Shown here: positions 23,658-32,567 of the stretch, piece by piece | Numbering within the stretch: the stretch's first letter is position 1 | Layout of the letters: every line of letters begins with the position of its first letter | NCBI GenBank assembly: GCA_947631245.1 | Contig: CANRKP010000022.1 | Span: forward strand, 1 to 32,567 | Length of the DNA stretch: 32,567 nt | Origin: an uncultured Clostridia bacterium | GTDB taxonomy: Bacteria > Bacillota > Clostridia > Oscillospirales > CAG-272 | Reading direction: 5' to 3' | Program-made: the position numbers and the translations under genes | The notes under the pieces: generated by a model | Told to the model about the DNA's origin: nothing | Databases searched by the model: none | Seen by the model: only the letters and a program-made list of their open reading frames with translations

Positions 23658-26618
23658 TTATTCTTTTTCCGATTTGCCGTTCTCCGGCGCCTCGGCACCG
23701 GTCGCGTCTTCGGTTTTGGGCGTTTCCGAGGCAGCCGATACTGCGGCGCCGGTATAAGCCTCTGCTTCTGCGTCCGCCTCCGTACCCGCATCGGCGGAGC
23801 TGCGGCGGCGCTTCTGCGCGTCGATGACGCAGGCTCCGGCAAACATCACGATCCCGAGGCAGGAGACTATACTGCCGTAAATGACGCAGGCGGGGCGGTA
23901 TTCCATCGTGAGCGTGTGCTCGCCCGGCTCGGCGTAGAAGCCGATAAGGGCGTTCATCGTCTCGAAGATGTCTACGCGCTCGCCGTCGAGGCGGACGACC
24001 CAGCCTTCGTCGTAGGGGATGGAGGTGAAGACGAGCTCGTCGCCTTCCTTTATGTCTATCTTGCCGTAGAAGCTGTCCTCCGTGTACTTCTCTATCTCAT
24101 AAGTGCTGGCGGAGAGTTCTCCCATCGCGCTTTTGAAAGCGTCCTCGTCGAGGCGGTAGAAGTATGTGTCCTCCATCTTGATATAGAGCTTGTCGTTTTC
24201 GTCCATGCGGAGCTCGACTGTCATGACCTCGCCGCTTGTGTGATGACCGAGGTCCATGATGCGGTACGTCTCGTTGTCGTAGTATGTGGAGATGCGGGCG
24301 CCGTTGACGTAGAGGTCGCATTTGCGGATATAGTCGCTCGGGAAGTAGCAGTATACCTCGCCGTCACTGTCGACGGTGATCGTATATATGATGCGCCCCT
24401 TCGTGCCCGAGGCGTCGTCAGTCAGCGCCTGATGGCCCGTCGTGTATCCGACCGTGCAGTGCGCGGTCTCCTCTTTGTCTATCGGTATCGGCACAAATAT
24501 GCCGGCGTCGCCGATGTTGTCTCCGAGCATGCCGGAGACGATGTTGTCGAGCCTGTCGAACGGCGTGTCAAATGATGCGGGATTGCATGCGAGCAGCGAG
24601 CCGTCGACGCCGTATGCTATCGGCAGCGCATAGGGGTTGAGGTATGCCTCGAGCGGCGCGCCCGTCTCTCCCTGATAGTCGTATTTCTTTTCGTAGAGCG
24701 GCGAGATATTGGAGCCCTGCTCGGTAACGAGGTATTTGATACCGAGCAGCGAGTCGACGACGGGGGTGCCGCCGAGATACTTTGCCCAGTGCGACTTTGC
24801 GGAAAGCCCGAGGCTCGAGAGGAACGTTATCGTCTTCGCGTTAAGCGTGGACGTCGAGTTCGAGAGCCCGCGGAAGCCGAGCGCGAGCGCGTCGTTCGTC
24901 TTTCTGTGTAGCGTTTTTTCCATGCGGTAGAAGCTGTCATCGTCAGCCTGAACCATGTCTACGATAGGCTGTACGCGGTCGACAAAGGAGCGGTACGAGG
25001 TGCGGGACGAATATACGACGTCGTCGCCGAGGGCGAGCAGATTCATGAGCCCGCCGACGAAAGATTCAAGCACTACTATCGACGCTATGGCGAGCGCGAC
25101 GCCGCCCTTGATCGTGGAGGTCAGGTGGAAGCGGAGCAGGATAATATATGCGGCGAAGAACGCGAATGTGAGCCACACCGTCCCGTAGTCAGATATCCAC
25201 TCGTATGTGTCGAGCTTCTGAAGGATGATGAGGACGAACGACCACGCTATGGCGACGCCGATAATATACCTTATATTTACTTCCCGTATGTGCAAAAACG
25301 CCCTGTAAGCGGCGAATATCATAAAGAAGCAGAGGATGAAGCTGTAGCGGTAATTGAGCCAGTTCGGACGCTGGAAGCCGTGCCACACGAGGTCGGCGGC
25401 GGAGACCGTGAACGACAGCGTGAAGAACAGGCAGCACGCCGCGACGAGCAGCTTTTCCCTCACGGGGACCGACTTCAGGAAGAAATATATCGGCAGAAGC
25501 AAAAGGACGAGCGAGCCGCAGTAGACGAAGGGGAGCCCCTCCGGGCGGACGGTGTCGTAGCTTCCGATAAAGAGCTTTGAAACAAGGTCGAGTATGTCAA
25601 ACTTTGAGTCGAGCGTCCACGTCGGATTCGAGAACGTCGTCTTGCCGAACGTCAGCCCGTAGTAAGCGCTCCAAAGTATGACGCACGAGGTCATAAGGAC
25701 GATGACGGAGCTGCCCGCTATTCGGAAAAGCGACTTTGCGAAGTGCTGACCCTCGCCGAGGGGATTTCTCTCTTCGGGAGCCATCGTCGCGTAAGCGATG
25801 AAGAAATAGAAGAAAACGAAGATGCAGGTCATGTATCCGATATAGAAATTGGACATGACGGCGACCGTGAGCGACACGATGAACAGGCGGAAGCGCCCGT
25901 GCTTTATCATGCGCTCGATGCCCATGACGATAAGAGGCAGGCAGATGAGGTTGTCTATCCACATCGTGTTGTGCTGCTGCACGACGGCGTATGCCGTGAG
26001 GGCATAGATCGTGGAGAACATCACGACGGAGGCGGACGAGAGCTTCTTCCTCGGCGTCTTATAATCGAGATAAATGCCGAACGTCAGCCCGCAGAGCCCC
26101 GTCTTTAAAAGGAACATCAGAAGCAGCGCTTCCGTTATCATCTTCTTCGGGAAAAGGCAGACTATGAAGGAGAACGGGGAGGCGAGATAATAGGCGTATA
26201 TGCCCATGAATTCGCCGCCGAGCGCGCGTCCCCAGCTGTATATGAGGCTCGCGTCGCCGAGGACTATCTCGCGGAGCTGTTCGAAAAAGTAAACGTACTG
26301 ACCGTTGAGGTCGAGCACGAGAACGCTGCCTTCGCCGAACGGATACGTCCCCATCGCGATGTAGATGAGCCACATCGTGAGCGCGGGAACGATAAACGCG
26401 AACCCGAGATAGCGGTAGCGCAGCACGCGTTCGCTGTAAAAAAACGATGGGAGCCGGAGCTTCTTTTTCGCGGCGGCGGGCATAGGCGCATCGTCCCATT
26501 CGGACGCCGTTTTCTCAAATTCTTCAAAGCCGCAGGCGTCGTCTTCCTCGCCGTCGGTGACGGGTGAGGCGGCGTCCGCTTCCGCTGTATTCTTTTCGTT
26601 TTCAAGTTCTTCAGCCAT
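23658..26618 (-). CDS. YfhO family membrane protein (GT-C-like)
   Basis: 986 residues. An acidic cytoplasmic N-terminus (1-60) is followed by about 12-14 membrane helices, a large extracytoplasmic beta-rich domain (about 540-900), a last helix (around 910-930) and a low-complexity acidic/Ala tail. Family features are VLDLNGQYVYFFEQLREIV near 100, the SLIYSWGRALGGEFMGI segment and DEGWVVRLDGERVD before the final helix. In Bacillus, YfhO is linked to glycosylation of lipoteichoic acid and GT-C-fold enzymes use lipid-linked sugars; the role here is inferred. It lies between DUF951 and ruvA on one apparent transcript. Confidence 0.88.
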   Translation of the reverse strand: MAEELENEKNTAEADAASPVTDGEEDDACGFEEFEKTASEWDDAPMPAAAKKKLRLPSFFYSERVLRYRYLGFAFIVPALTMWLIYIAMGTYPFGEGSVLVLDLNGQYVYFFEQLREIVLGDASLIYSWGRALGGEFMGIYAYYLASPFSFIVCLFPKKMITEALLLMFLLKTGLCGLTFGIYLDYKTPRKKLSSASVVMFSTIYALTAYAVVQQHNTMWIDNLICLPLIVMGIERMIKHGRFRLFIVSLTVAVMSNFYIGYMTCIFVFFYFFIAYATMAPEERNPLGEGQHFAKSLFRIAGSSVIVLMTSCVILWSAYYGLTFGKTTFSNPTWTLDSKFDILDLVSKLFIGSYDTVRPEGLPFVYCGSLVLLLLPIYFFLKSVPVREKLLVAACCLFFTLSFTVSAADLVWHGFQRPNWLNYRYSFILCFFMIFAAYRAFLHIREVNIRYIIGVAIAWSFVLIILQKLDTYEWISDYGTVWLTFAFFAAYIILLRFHLTSTIKGGVALAIASIVVLESFVGGLMNLLALGDDVVYSSRTSYRSFVDRVQPIVDMVQADDDSFYRMEKTLHRKTNDALALGFRGLSNSTSTLNAKTITFLSSLGLSAKSHWAKYLGGTPVVDSLLGIKYLVTEQGSNISPLYEKKYDYQGETGAPLEAYLNPYALPIAYGVDGSLLACNPASFDTPFDRLDNIVSGMLGDNIGDAGIFVPIPIDKEETAHCTVGYTTGHQALTDDASGTKGRIIYTITVDSDGEVYCYFPSDYIRKCDLYVNGARISTYYDNETYRIMDLGHHTSGEVMTVELRMDENDKLYIKMEDTYFYRLDEDAFKSAMGELSASTYEIEKYTEDSFYGKIDIKEGDELVFTSIPYDEGWVVRLDGERVDIFETMNALIGFYAEPGEHTLTMEYRPACVIYGSIVSCLGIVMFAGACVIDAQKRRRSSADAGTEADAEAEAYTGAAVSAASETPKTEDATGAEAPENGKSEKE

Positions 26619-26627
26619 TGTACGTTG

Positions 26628-26879
26628 TCATCCCTTATCTTTTTGCTCGGGACCATCCTCGAGGACGGGGGCGGAGGCGAGCTTTTTTAGTGCGCGTTCG
26701 AATTTTTCCCGCGGGAGCGTCATATCGCGGCCGCAGCCGAGGCAAACGATGCGGACGTCGGCGCCCGCTCGCACGACCCTGAAATCATGCGAGCCGCACG
26801 GGTGCGGCTTTTTGAGCGTCGCCGTGTCGCCCGCGCGTATGACGGGACGCGCGCGTCCCGTGCTTCTGCCGTTCTCCAT
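26628..26879 (-). CDS. DUF951 family small zinc-ribbon-like protein
   Basis: 83 residues. The signature GDTATLKKPHPCGSHDFRVV followed by GADVRIVCLGCGRDMTLPRE matches the DUF951 family, short Firmicute proteins of unknown function with a Cys..CxxC pattern that could bind metal or nucleic acid. ATG at 26879 has GGAGG just upstream. First gene of the long minus-strand unit; it ends 9 nt before the YfhO-family start. Confidence 0.9.
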   Translation of the reverse strand: MENGRSTGRARPVIRAGDTATLKKPHPCGSHDFRVVRAGADVRIVCLGCGRDMTLPREKFERALKKLASAPVLEDGPEQKDKG

Positions 26880-26918
26880 CGCCGCCTCCGGGTAAAAATA
26901 TACATAATATTATAGCTT

Positions 26919-26947
26919 ATTATATCATGTACCGTTCGATTTGTAAA
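26919..26947 (-). promoter_or_regulatory. Sigma-A promoter of the DUF951-yfhO-ruvAB-GH51 unit
   Basis: Minus strand TTTACA (26947-26942), 17-nt spacer, TATAAT (26924-26919). It is the only strong promoter seen ahead of the six minus-strand genes. It diverges from the aspS promoter about 50 bp away. Confidence 0.88.
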
Positions 26948-26995
26948 GAGCAAACACAAAAACGAAAGCCCGCGGCGAAATGAGGCATGCGGCAC

Positions 26996-27023
26996 TTGAC
27001 ATTGCCGCGATTTGTGATAGAAT
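26996..27023 (+). promoter_or_regulatory. Sigma-A promoter upstream of aspS
   Basis: TTGACA (26996-27001), 16-nt spacer, TAGAAT (27018-27023). The leader to aspS would be about 178 nt. No T-box specifier/antiterminator layout was recognised in it. Confidence 0.75.
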
Positions 27024-27063
27024 ATATGGGAAAAAATCACGGGAGGCGGAAAGACAAAGCATT

Positions 27064-27177
27064 ATGATGCCGAACATATATGACATTGACCCCGCGCGCC
27101 TGCCGTGGGGCGCAAAGACGGAAGCGGCGGATGCCGCGCACGGGGACATGAGCCGAAATGAAAATGCGGCGCAATAA
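27064..27177 (+). CDS. Possible 37-residue leader ORF before aspS
   Basis: Short open frame MMPNIYDIDPARLPWGAK... between the aspS promoter and aspS. A GGGAGG lies at 27041-27046, but its 17-nt spacing to the ATG is long. Codon third positions are GC-rich like the neighbouring genes. It ends 30 nt before aspS. No homology was recognised; it may be a small protein, a leader peptide or chance. Confidence 0.3.
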   Translation: MMPNIYDIDPARLPWGAKTEAADAAHGDMSRNENAAQ

Positions 27178-27207
27178 CGACTATATAATAATGAAAGGCA
27201 AAACGAT

Positions 27208-28986
<1,779 letters not shown>

Positions 28987-29055
28987 CCGGGCAAACGCCC
29001 CCGACGGAAAAGTTTTTTCGGGGAACGGAAAAAGAGATTTTTTTCAAAAATACTA

Positions 29056-29084
29056 TTGACACGAGCCCTCCGCGGTGGTATACT
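29056..29084 (+). promoter_or_regulatory. Sigma-A promoter of the rpmG-secE-nusG-rplKA unit
   Basis: TTGACA (29056-29061), 17-nt spacer, TATACT (29079-29084). The spacer contains the left arm of the aspS terminator stem. Confidence 0.9.
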
Positions 29085-29114
29085 ATCAGTACCTCTGCGG
29101 AGGGCTCTTTTTTT
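29063..29114 (+). terminator. aspS terminator overlapping the rpmG promoter
   Basis: Perfect 11-bp arms GAGCCCTCCGC (29063-29073) and GCGGAGGGCTC (29097-29107), followed by seven T (29108-29114). The 23-nt loop contains the TATACT -10 box and the expected start site (about 29091). Transcripts from aspS carry both arms; transcripts from the promoter carry only the right arm. Confidence 0.85.
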
Positions 29115-29203
29115 GCGCGCCGAAAATGCACGCGAAAGCTCGCCTGCCGCGCCACGGCAGGGCGGGGACCGTCCGCCCGAGGGAGGTACAAAACAGAAAA
29201 ATC
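29115..29203 (+). other. rpmG leader
   Basis: About 130 nt of mRNA precede rpmG. Two possible short stems are seen: CCTGCC/GGCAGG near 29149-29162 and GGCGG/CCGCC near 29161-29178. No known riboswitch or ribosomal-protein leader was recognised. Confidence 0.4.
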
Positions 29204-29221
29204 AGGAGGTGCCGCTCAAAA

Positions 29222-29371
29222 ATGAGAGTCAAAGTAACACTCGCCTGCTCGGAATGCAAGCAGCGCAATTACGACACGATGAAGAACAAGAAGAACGATC
29301 CCGACAGGCTTGAGATGAAAAAGTACTGCCGCTTCTGCCGTAAGCACACTCTCCACAGAGAGACGAAGTAA
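29222..29371 (+). CDS. rpmG: 50S ribosomal protein L33, zinc-binding form
   Basis: 49 residues. [16 protein letters not shown] and [17 protein letters not shown] give the Cys-x-x-Cys pairs of the C+ (zinc) form of L33. The Shine-Dalgarno AGGAGGT lies 11 nt before the ATG. It heads the secE-nusG-rplKA unit, a standard rpmG-secE-nusG order. Confidence 0.97.
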   Translation: MRVKVTLACSECKQRNYDTMKNKKNDPDRLEMKKYCRFCRKHTLHRETK

Positions 29372-29391
29372 AACGGGGAGAGATCGAAAAG

Positions 29392-29904
29392 ATGAAGAAA
29401 AACATATGGAAGCTGCTCGCGGCGATCATCTCGCTTGTGGTAATGCTCACCGCCGCGTCGGTCCCCGTCTTTGCGGACGAGCCGGCGGGCACGGGAGACG
29501 TGACCGAGGCTGAGACGAAGGCGGATGCCGCCGACACCGCTGCCGCCGATACAGGCGCGGCAGACACGGGCACGGCAGACACGTCAGCCGAAACGGAAAG
29601 CTCGTCGTCCTCTTCGGGGAGCACGAGCACAGAAAAGGAAAGCCGCTTCGGCATCGCGACGCTCATAATCCTCGCCGTCATTCTTGTGGCGATACTCATT
29701 TGGGTGCTTCGCGACCGTGAACGCGCCGTCAAAACGTGGAGGTCGTTCAAGAGCGAATTCAAGAAGATAGTTTGGGCCGACAAGCACGAGACACTGAAGA
29801 ACACGATACTCGTCGTTGTGGCGATACTCGTTTTCGCGCTTATATTCGGCGTTGTCGACTATCTGCTCTCGCTTCTGATAGTCACTATCGGACGCATCCT
29901 TTGA
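29392..29904 (+). CDS. secE: SecE translocase subunit with signal-peptide-like N-terminus and low-complexity insert
   Basis: 170 residues, against about 60-75 for usual Gram-positive SecE. The SecE core is at 113-168: VKTWRSFKSEFKKIVWADKH, the amphipathic cytoplasmic helix, then the essential membrane helix TILVVVAILVFALIFGVVDYL. Before it lie a signal-peptide-like segment (1-28, VPVFA-DE as possible cleavage site), a D/T/A/S-rich stretch (31-84) and an extra membrane helix (87-106). This puts the low-complexity part outside and the SecE core correctly inside. SecE stabilises SecY and is required for secretion. Placement between rpmG and nusG supports the call. Confidence 0.93.
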   Translation: MKKNIWKLLAAIISLVVMLTAASVPVFADEPAGTGDVTEAETKADAADTAAADTGAADTGTADTSAETESSSSSSGSTSTEKESRFGIATLIILAVILVAILIWVLRDRERAVKTWRSFKSEFKKIVWADKHETLKNTILVVVAILVFALIFGVVDYLLSLLIVTIGRIL

Positions 29905-29908
29905 TAAA

Positions 29909-30445
29909 ATGAGCGATATAAACGAAATGAACCTCGGCCCGCGCTGGTATGTGGCGCATACCTATTCGGGATACGAGAACCGCGTCAAGGCGAACCTTGA
30001 CAAGATCGTTGAGAACCGTGGGCTCGGTCACCTTATTTTCGAGTCCGTCATCCCCACAGAGACCGTCACCGAGGTGAACGGAGACGAGGAAAAGACAACG
30101 GAGTCAAAGATCTTTCCGTGTTATGTGCTCATCAAAATGATAATGACGGACGAAAGCTGGCACGTCGTGAGAAACATCAGCGGCGTGACGGGGTTTGTCG
30201 GTCCCGGGTCGAAGCCGGTGCCCCTCACTGACGAGGAGGTCGCGGCAATCAACCTCGAGACGCATACTGAGCGCTCGACCGTCGAGGTCGGCGACACTGT
30301 CGATATCGTGGACGGTCCGTTCGTCGGTTTCTCCGGCACGGTGCAGTCGTTCACGCCGGACGGCGCAAGCGTCACCGTCGTTATTTCGACTGCGGGCAGG
30401 GATATGCCCGTCATGATGGAAACAAAGCACATAAGAAAAAAGTAA
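29909..30445 (+). CDS. nusG: Transcription termination/antitermination factor NusG
   Basis: 178 residues, usual length. NusG binds RNA polymerase and modulates pausing, termination and coupling to ribosomes. The NGN domain includes RWYVAHTYSGYENRVKANL and ESKIFPCYVLIKMIM, followed by the NISGVTGFVGPGSKPVPL segment and the KOW domain VEVGDTVDIVDGPFVGFSGT. It begins 4 nt after the secE stop without a clear Shine-Dalgarno and is probably translated by coupling. Confidence 0.97.
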   Translation: MSDINEMNLGPRWYVAHTYSGYENRVKANLDKIVENRGLGHLIFESVIPTETVTEVNGDEEKTTESKIFPCYVLIKMIMTDESWHVVRNISGVTGFVGPGSKPVPLTDEEVAAINLETHTERSTVEVGDTVDIVDGPFVGFSGTVQSFTPDGASVTVVISTAGRDMPVMMETKHIRKK

Positions 30446-30545
30446 GCAAAGGCGAACGCGCGCGTTTGCGCGCACATGTGGGAGGGAGAAAAATTTTTTG
30501 CGATTTCTCCCGCGACGTTACCACAACAGGAGGTTATAAAACGAC
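30446..30545 (+). other. nusG-rplK intergenic leader
   Basis: 100 nt with a possible GCGCGC/GCGCGC stem near 30459 and a GGGAGAAA/TTTCTCCC stem (about 30485-30510), then the rplK Shine-Dalgarno AGGAGG. It could be an attenuator or processing site; no known autoregulatory leader was recognised. Confidence 0.4.
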
Positions 30546-30971
30546 ATGGCAAAGAAAATCATGGGCTATATAAAGCTCCAGCTCCCCGCAGGAAAGGCAA
30601 CTCCCGCGCCGCCCGTCGGTCCGGCGCTCGGTCAGTACGGCGTTCCGATACCGAACTTCACGAAGGAGTTCAACGAGAGAACGAAGAATGACATCGGTCT
30701 CATCATCCCCGTCGTCATCACGGTGTACGCAGACCGTTCCTTCACATTCATCACGAAGACCCCGCCGGCTCCCGTCCTCATCAAGAAGGCGTGCGGCATC
30801 GAATCCGGCTCGGGCACACCTAACAAGACGAAAGTCGCGACGATCAAGCGCGAGCAGTTGAAGCAGATCGCTGAGACGAAGATGAAGGATCTGAACGCAG
30901 GCTCCGTTGAGGCTGCGATGAGCATGATCGCAGGCACGGCGCGCAGCATGGGCGTCGTCGTCGAGGACTGA
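30546..30971 (+). CDS. rplK: 50S ribosomal protein L11
   Basis: 141 residues, the standard length. L11 forms part of the GTPase-associated centre of the 50S subunit. [40 protein letters not shown] and [20 protein letters not shown] are classic L11 sequence. The C-terminal RNA-binding domain ends [11 protein letters not shown] preceded by AGGAGG. rplA follows after 16 nt. Confidence 0.98.
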   Translation: MAKKIMGYIKLQLPAGKATPAPPVGPALGQYGVPIPNFTKEFNERTKNDIGLIIPVVITVYADRSFTFITKTPPAPVLIKKACGIESGSGTPNKTKVATIKREQLKQIAETKMKDLNAGSVEAAMSMIAGTARSMGVVVED

Positions 30972-30987
30972 GCGGAGGTGACGAGTA

Positions 30988-31680
30988 ATGTTTAAGGGCA
31001 AGAAATACAAGGAAAGCGCGAAGCTCATAGAGCCTTCCAAGCTGTACGATACCGCCGAGGCGATCGACCTCGTCCTCAAGACCGCAAAATCCAAGTTTGA
31101 CGAGACGATCGAGCTCCATGTAAGGCTCGGCGTCGACTCCCGCCACGCTGACCAGCAGGTCAGAGGCGCCATCGTTCTCCCGAACGGCACCGGTAAGACG
31201 GTGCGCGTCCTCGCGATCGCGAAGGACGACAAGGCGGACGAGGCGAGAGCCGCGGGCGCTGACTACGTCGGCGATCAGGACATGATAGAAAAGATCCAGC
31301 GCGAGAACTGGTTCGACTACGACGTTATCATCACGACGCCGAACATGATGGGTCTTCTCGGACGTCTCGGTCGTGTGCTCGGTCCTAAGGGTCTCATGCC
31401 GAACCCTAAGTCCGGTACTGTCACGATGGATATCGGTCGCGCCATCAAGGAAGCCAAGGCAGGTAAGATCGAGTACCGTCTCGACAAGACGAACATCATC
31501 CACTGCCCGATAGGCAAGGCGTCCTTCGGTCAGCAGAAGCTCGAGGAGAACTTCTCGACGCTTATGGAAGCCATCATCAAGGCAAAGCCGGCCGCCGCGA
31601 AGGGTCAGTATATAAAGAGCTGCGTCATCGCGTCGACGATGGGTCCCGGCATCAAGATAAATGCCGCAAGGCTCGGCTGA
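30988..31680 (+). CDS. rplA: 50S ribosomal protein L1
   Basis: 230 residues, the standard length. L1 forms the mobile L1 stalk at the E site and in many bacteria represses its own operon. [57 protein letters not shown] and [14 protein letters not shown] are canonical. Shine-Dalgarno GGAGGTGA. The unit ends here with a terminator; rplJ and rplL, usually next, are not present. Confidence 0.98.
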   Translation: MFKGKKYKESAKLIEPSKLYDTAEAIDLVLKTAKSKFDETIELHVRLGVDSRHADQQVRGAIVLPNGTGKTVRVLAIAKDDKADEARAAGADYVGDQDMIEKIQRENWFDYDVIITTPNMMGLLGRLGRVLGPKGLMPNPKSGTVTMDIGRAIKEAKAGKIEYRLDKTNIIHCPIGKASFGQQKLEENFSTLMEAIIKAKPAAAKGQYIKSCVIASTMGPGIKINAARLG

Positions 31681-31700
31681 GTTTAATAATAACCGACAAA

Positions 31701-31745
31701 AAAGAAAGCCTGCTGCGTCACAAAAGACGCGGCAGGCGCTTTTTA
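31701..31745 (+). terminator. Bidirectional intrinsic terminator
   Basis: Arms GCCTGCTGCGTC (31708-31719) and GACGCGGCAGGC (31726-31737), with one G-U pair, loop ACAAAA, then GCTTTTTATTTT. The minus strand also has a T-run. It separates rplA from the convergent Mur ligase gene. Confidence 0.88.
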
Positions 31746-31748
31746 TTT

Positions 31749-32567
31749 TCATTTGTCTTTAGCGGCAGTTTTAAGAAGCGCGTCGGCGGCGTCCTCTATC
31801 GTCCGCCGCTCGGAGAAGGGGAAGTATTCGCCGTTTACGAGGATGAAGCTGTCGCGCCCTTTTCCCGCGAACAGGACAATGTCCCCGTCGCGCGCCTCGC
31901 GAACGGCATATCCGACCGCCTCTTTCCTGTCCGGAATGCAGACGAACGGCGTTTCTTTTTTACCGAAGCCGTCGAGAATGTCGCGGATAATGTCCATCGG
32001 ATCCTCGAAATCGGGGTCGCAGGAAGTTAAGATGCAGAGGTCGCAGAGCTCCGATATCGTGTCCCCGACGGCAGCTCGCAGAGCCGTCGTTTCGCCGCCC
32101 GTACCGCCTGCAAGGACTATGAGCCTGTCGGGCGCATAGTCTCGGAGCAGGGAAAGGCTGCGGCGCAGAGCCGCAGCGTCATGCGCGCGGTCTATGACGA
32201 ACGCGCCGCCGCCGTTGAGGCTTACGACCTCAAGATGCCCGGGCACGGACGCATTTTCTATCGAGCGGACGACGCGGTCAGCGGGAATGCAGAGGTGACG
32301 GCAGAGCGCCGCGGCAAGCAGCGCGTATTTTATCGTGCCCTCACCCGGGATCGGAAGCCGGATGCGTTCTTCGGTACCGAACGCGTTCATATTGAAGTCG
32401 ACGCCGAGCGCGCCGCCGTCTCTCCATATTGACGCGGAGTGCGCGAATATGTCGGCGTCCGTGCCGGCGGTCGAAACTGTCGAGACGAGCGCGGACGCCC
32501 CGTCGAAGAATGCGCCGTCAACCGTGCCGAGGCTGTCCGAATCCTCTGTGCAGTACGCGATATATTC
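31749..32567 (-). CDS. MurE-like Mur ligase family protein, cut by window edge
   Basis: About 272 codons of the C-terminal part; the frame remains open to the window edge, so the ATG at 32390 is internal. The family joins amino acids to UDP-MurNAc peptides using ATP. Visible are part of the central domain (IRLPIPGEGTIKYALLAAAL) and the C-terminal domain: VPGHLEVV for the usual GR-x-E, FVIDRAHDAAALRRSL for the DYAHTP motif, ILTSCDPDFEDPMDII for TSDNPR-x-EDP, and VLFAGKGRDSF for AGKGHE. Several usually strict residues differ, so it may be a MurE paralogue with another substrate rather than MurE itself. Confidence 0.78.
   Translation of the reverse strand, partial: EYIAYCTEDSDSLGTVDGAFFDGASALVSTVSTAGTDADIFAHSASIWRDGGALGVDFNMNAFGTEERIRLPIPGEGTIKYALLAAALCRHLCIPADRVVRSIENASVPGHLEVVSLNGGGAFVIDRAHDAAALRRSLSLLRDYAPDRLIVLAGGTGGETTALRAAVGDTISELCDLCILTSCDPDFEDPMDIIRDILDGFGKKETPFVCIPDRKEAVGYAVREARDGDIVLFAGKGRDSFILVNGEYFPFSERRTIEDAADALLKTAAKDK

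Noticed and set aside
26880..27207. T-box riboswitch upstream of aspS
   Set aside because: No T-box sequence, specifier loop or terminator/antiterminator pair was recognised in the leader.
28987..29050. Separate aspS terminator
   Set aside because: A CCCCGA/TCGGGG pairing exists, but no T-run directly follows it; the strong stem at 29063-29114 fits better.

Overview
This window reads as a chromosomal segment of a high-GC, spore-forming Firmicute (class Clostridia). It carries the forespore sigma factor SigG, the sporulation protease SpoIVB, Gram-positive style lipoproteins and a Clostridia-type rnf-like cluster. All genes seen are intact except the two cut by the window edges (lepA at the left, a Mur ligase at the right). 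No phage, IS element or CRISPR array was found.

Layout. 1-1775: end of lepA, then hemW. 1776-2250: gene-free stretch packed with inverted repeats. 2251-2463: tRNA-Met and tRNA-Glu on the minus strand with a consensus promoter. 2608-9721: one long plus-strand transcription unit with a consensus promoter. It starts with an rnfC/rnfD/(G slot)/rnfE/rnfA-like cluster and runs on into a phosphopantetheinyl transferase, a cytidylate-kinase-like protein and a ComEC-like metallo-beta-lactamase protein, ending at a strong terminator. 9798-13506: minus-strand spoIVB, sigG and a MATE transporter. 13619-16454: plus-strand lipoprotein with a GH43-like propeller. 16475-26947: minus-strand unit DUF951 - YfhO - ruvA - ruvB - GH51 - GH51. 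26996-29114: aspS. 29056-31745: rpmG-secE-nusG-rplK-rplA. 31749-end: MurE-like ligase on the minus strand.

The most unusual item is the rnf-like cluster. Order, lengths and family signatures identify it as Rnf. Yet, judged from remembered family patterns, almost every membrane redox site is missing: the glycine-rich flavin/NADH loop of RnfC, the flavin-attachment Thr of RnfD, the Cys ligands expected in RnfA and RnfE, and the whole FMN domain of RnfG, whose slot holds a Pro/Thr/Glu-rich anchored protein. RnfB is absent. Only the two [4Fe-4S] motifs of RnfC remain. All frames are open and the genes are tightly coupled, so this looks like a repurposed complex rather than a decaying one.

Secondary points are a SecE with a signal-peptide-like N-terminus and a D/T/A-rich insert, a terminator whose loop contains the next gene's -10 box (aspS/rpmG), a structured sigG leader with a sigma-F/G promoter, and two tandem GH51 lipoproteins apparently co-transcribed with ruvAB. 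All family assignments come from reading motifs by eye; no database search was run.
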